Virus record (IMG/VR): IMGVR_UViG_3300045454_000141
Span: 1 to 42,415 of that record
Source: a virus
Length of the DNA stretch: 42,415 nt
Strand: one strand, 5' to 3'
The notes beneath the pieces are model-generated. The model was not told where the DNA came from. It made no database searches and worked only from the letters and a program-made list of their open reading frames with translations. Shown piece after piece: positions 41,172 through 42,415 of this stretch (its first letter is position 1; every line of letters begins with the position of its first letter). The position numbers and the translations under genes were made by a program.

Positions 41172-41438
41172 ATGGAGGACTACCGCTGCGCGCGATGCCG
41201 CGCGCTGCTGTTTCGCGCGGCCGGCCGAGCGATCGCCGGGCCCGTCGAGATCAAATGCCGGCGCTGCGGCGCCATCAACATCCTGAGGCCGACAGAGCCC
41301 TCAACCGAGCGCCACGAGCGTCCGACCTCAGGAGAGGCCGAATGTACGTCAAGCGCCGCCGGATCGGCCCGGCAACCGTTTATCTCGGGGACTCGCTCGA
41401 AATCCTCCCGGCCCTCGAACCGGTCGGGGACATCCTGA
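41172..41438 (+). CDS. com: Com-like zinc-finger translational activator
   Basis: The 88-residue protein begins MEDYRCARCRALLFRA, then EIKCRRCGAINILRPTEPSTERHE, a close pattern match to Mu Com: RCKNCNKLLF and IRCPRCKRHI, with the conserved EHPTEKH-like stretch. In Mu, Com binds mom mRNA and opens a hairpin covering the mom ribosome site. Here the gene overlaps the following methyltransferase by 97 bp in another frame, and a hairpin covers that gene's ribosome site. The 30 residues past GEAE are Ser/Arg-rich and dictated by the overlap. The 156 bp upstream hold no gene and no clear dyad. Confidence 0.85.
   Translation: MEDYRCARCRALLFRAAGRAIAGPVEIKCRRCGAINILRPTEPSTERHERPTSGEAECTSSAAGSARQPFISGTRSKSSRPSNRSGTS
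41281..41341 (+). promoter_or_regulatory. Translational switch hairpin over the methyltransferase ribosome site
   Basis: TCCTGAGG at 41281-41288 is perfectly complementary to CCTCAGGA at 41326-41333, which includes most of the AGGAG ribosome site (41330-41334) of ATG 41342. An alternative small hairpin, CCTC 41326-41329 with GAGG 41334-41337, puts AGGA in its loop. Either fold could be the target of Com. Confidence 0.55.
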
Positions 41439-41728
41439 CCGACCCGCCTTATTCGAGCGGCGGCAACGTCAGGGACCGCGCCGCCGCGACCTCGGCCAAG
41501 TACCTCAGCCCCGATCATCCGCCTTATCCCGAGTTTCAGGGCGACACGCGCGACCAGCGGTCCTTCCTCGCCTGGTCGACTCTCTGGATGGGCCGGGCAC
41601 GGGCGCTCACGCGGCCAGGGGCGATGCTGGTGTGCTTCTCCGATTGGAGGCAGCTCCCGGTCACCAGCGACGCGCTGCAGTGCGCCGGCTGGGTCTGGCG
41701 GGGGATTGTGCCCTGGGACAAGACGTAG
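41342..41728 (+). CDS. N-terminal half of the interrupted methyltransferase
   Basis: A 128-residue product ends at the TAG. It holds the catalytic DPPY motif and the strand LTRPGAMLVCFSDWRQLP but not the AdoMet-binding motif, so alone it should be inactive. GGAGAGG precedes the ATG, inside com. Confidence 0.6.
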   Translation: MYVKRRRIGPATVYLGDSLEILPALEPVGDILTDPPYSSGGNVRDRAAATSAKYLSPDHPPYPEFQGDTRDQRSFLAWSTLWMGRARALTRPGAMLVCFSDWRQLPVTSDALQCAGWVWRGIVPWDKT

Positions 41729-41758
41729 GGCTCACGCCCTCAGAAAGGCCGCTACAGG

Positions 41759-42070
41759 GTGCAGGCCGAATATGCCCTGTGGGGGAGCAACGGGGCCCGA
41801 CCGGCGGTCGGTCCGGTTGCGCCGGGCGTCTTCCGGATGTCGGTGCCGAAGATCAAACACCACGTCGCCGGCAAACCGGTCGACCTGATGCTCGGGCTGA
41901 TGAGCGTGCTGGAGGGACCGATCCTCGACCCGTTCATGGGCTCCGGCACAGTCGGCGTCGCCTGCGTCCAGCGCGGGATTCCCTATGTCGGGATCGAGGT
42001 CGACCCGACCTATTTCGAGATCGCTTGCGGGCGCCTGGAAGAGGCCGTTAAAGGCGGGGGGATCAAATGA
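41759..42070 (+). CDS. C-terminal half of the interrupted methyltransferase
   Basis: The same frame resumes. The first possible start is GTG 41759 (VQAEYALWGSNG), without a clear ribosome site. It carries HHVAGKPVDLMLGLM and LDPFMGSGTVGVACVQRGIPYVGIEVDPTYFEIA, the AdoMet pocket. Split methyltransferases can work in trans, but nothing here shows that. Confidence 0.5.
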   Translation: MQAEYALWGSNGARPAVGPVAPGVFRMSVPKIKHHVAGKPVDLMLGLMSVLEGPILDPFMGSGTVGVACVQRGIPYVGIEVDPTYFEIACGRLEEAVKGGGIK

Positions 42071-42079
42071 GGAGCGCCC

Positions 42080-42415
42080 GTGTCGGACAAGCCCGCCGGC
42101 CTAACCCTGCGTCAGGTCCGCCACCCGGCCGTCGAGCCTGGACAGGCGTTCCGCGTCGTGTCCGGCACCGTGGAGGTCGGCTCCATCGGCCTGCAACAGG
42201 GCGCGCAGCAGAGGCGGTTCTGGTCATGGGGGATCGACGTGTTCGAGCCGGTCCCGTTCCCGACCCACGGGGAGACGGACAGCCGCGACCAGGCCATGGC
42301 CGACTTCCGGGCGGCCTGGGAGCTGTTCGCCGCCGACCCGCTCAGGTTGGAGCGGTTCTTCCAGTCCCGGGCGGCGATCAAAGAGCGCATGAAGCTGTGG
42401 CGGCCCGTCGACTGA
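42080..42415 (+). CDS. Conserved hypothetical protein at the right end
   Basis: The 111-residue protein has a GTG start after GGAG. A beta-rich N-terminal half contains RRFWSWGIDVFEPVPFPTHGE. A helical end follows (ADFRAAWELFAADPLRLERFF). Similar small proteins with a WxWGID motif occur widely in Bradyrhizobium-type genomes. Function unknown. It is the last gene before the window ends at its stop. Confidence 0.7.
   Translation: MSDKPAGLTLRQVRHPAVEPGQAFRVVSGTVEVGSIGLQQGAQQRRFWSWGIDVFEPVPFPTHGETDSRDQAMADFRAAWELFAADPLRLERFFQSRAAIKERMKLWRPVD

Larger units (their letters stand above)
41342..42070 (+). pseudogene. DNA methyltransferase interrupted by an in-frame TAG (late modification gene)
   Basis: The reading frame 41342-42070 is open except for TAG at 41726-41728. 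Both sides belong to one beta-order DNA methyltransferase: motif IV LTDPPYSSGG comes first (TDPPY at residues 33-37), and the AdoMet motif LDPFMGSGTVGVAC comes in the second part. The join reads VPWDKT-TAG-GSRPQKGRYRVQAEYALWGSNG, a stretch that is continuous in relatives, where I expect Glu at the stop. GAG to TAG is a single change. It takes the place of mom downstream of com. It is either inactivated, read through by an amber suppressor, or a sequencing error. Confidence 0.78.

Noticed and set aside
540-42415. Long minus-strand ORFs opposite the main genes (for example 3354-5486, 16574-17944, 23112-25154, 33290-34990)
   Set aside because: They mirror plus-strand genes with strong family matches. 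Their sequences are Arg/His/Val-rich antisense products of GC-rich codons, with no domains or ribosome sites.
1-42415. Phage ends, attachment sites, tRNAs, CRISPR arrays, insertion sequences
   Set aside because: No TG...CA Mu-type ends, 5-bp target duplication, cloverleaf, regular repeat-spacer array or second transposase could be seen. The window starts and stops at gene boundaries.

Overview
The window holds an almost complete Mu-type transposable phage (prophage) of a high-GC alphaproteobacterium. Codon use and protein families point to the Rhizobiales, near Rhodopseudomonas/Bradyrhizobium; this host assignment is inference. The order of regulators, transposase, lysis, head, tail and com/methyltransferase genes is the Mu plan. 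The first and last bases fall at stop codons of phage genes, so the phage ends (attL/attR and flanking host DNA) are not visible. No tRNA, rRNA, CRISPR array or insertion sequence was seen.

Layout. 1-1.33 kb, minus strand: an exported protein and an S24-type repressor, probably expressed together in the lysogen. 1.33-12.55 kb, plus strand: divergent operator/promoter region, Ner-like regulator, a terminator-like hairpin, a ParB-like protein, MuA transposase, MuB ATPase, small DNA-binding and hypothetical proteins (one with a DnaA domain IV, one with an OmpR-type winged helix), a DNA methyltransferase, GemA and a Mor/C-type activator. 12.6-22.2 kb: endolysin, holin-like protein, overlapping Rz/Rz1 spanins, terminase, an inserted SGNH hydrolase, portal and MuF. 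22.4-27.4 kb: protease with internal scaffold start, decoration protein, capsid, a candidate Acb2 anti-CBASS protein and head-completion proteins. 27.4-32.8 kb: P2-like baseplate V, W, J, I, tail fibre and fibre chaperone. 32.9-39.6 kb: sheath, tube, frameshifted tail chaperone, tape measure, U, X and D. 39.6-42.4 kb: a DUF6197-RlpA fusion, an ASCH protein, Com, an amber-interrupted DNA methyltransferase and a hypothetical protein.

How it works together. The repressor probably acts at GGACAnATTTGTC sites over the divergent promoters. Early genes give transposition and end in a Mor-like activator. The same 16-bp dyad, GCTGACA-NN-TGTCAGC or a near copy, stands upstream of exactly three late blocks (endolysin, protease, sheath). 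Each copy is followed at 24-25 bp by a CTA-type -10 and no -35. This is the geometry expected of Mor/C-dependent promoters, and it is the strongest regulatory signal in the window. The head is Mu-like while the tail order is P2-like, so the virion is a mosaic of the BcepMu kind.

Most worth a second look: the late-promoter dyads; the Acb2-like protein and its translationally coupled unknown neighbour; the Com/methyltransferase unit with a hairpin over the methyltransferase ribosome site and an in-frame TAG; the 284-bp non-coding, hairpin-rich gap inside the tail operon; the sheath with an inserted GxGY-type repeat domain; and the RlpA fusion.
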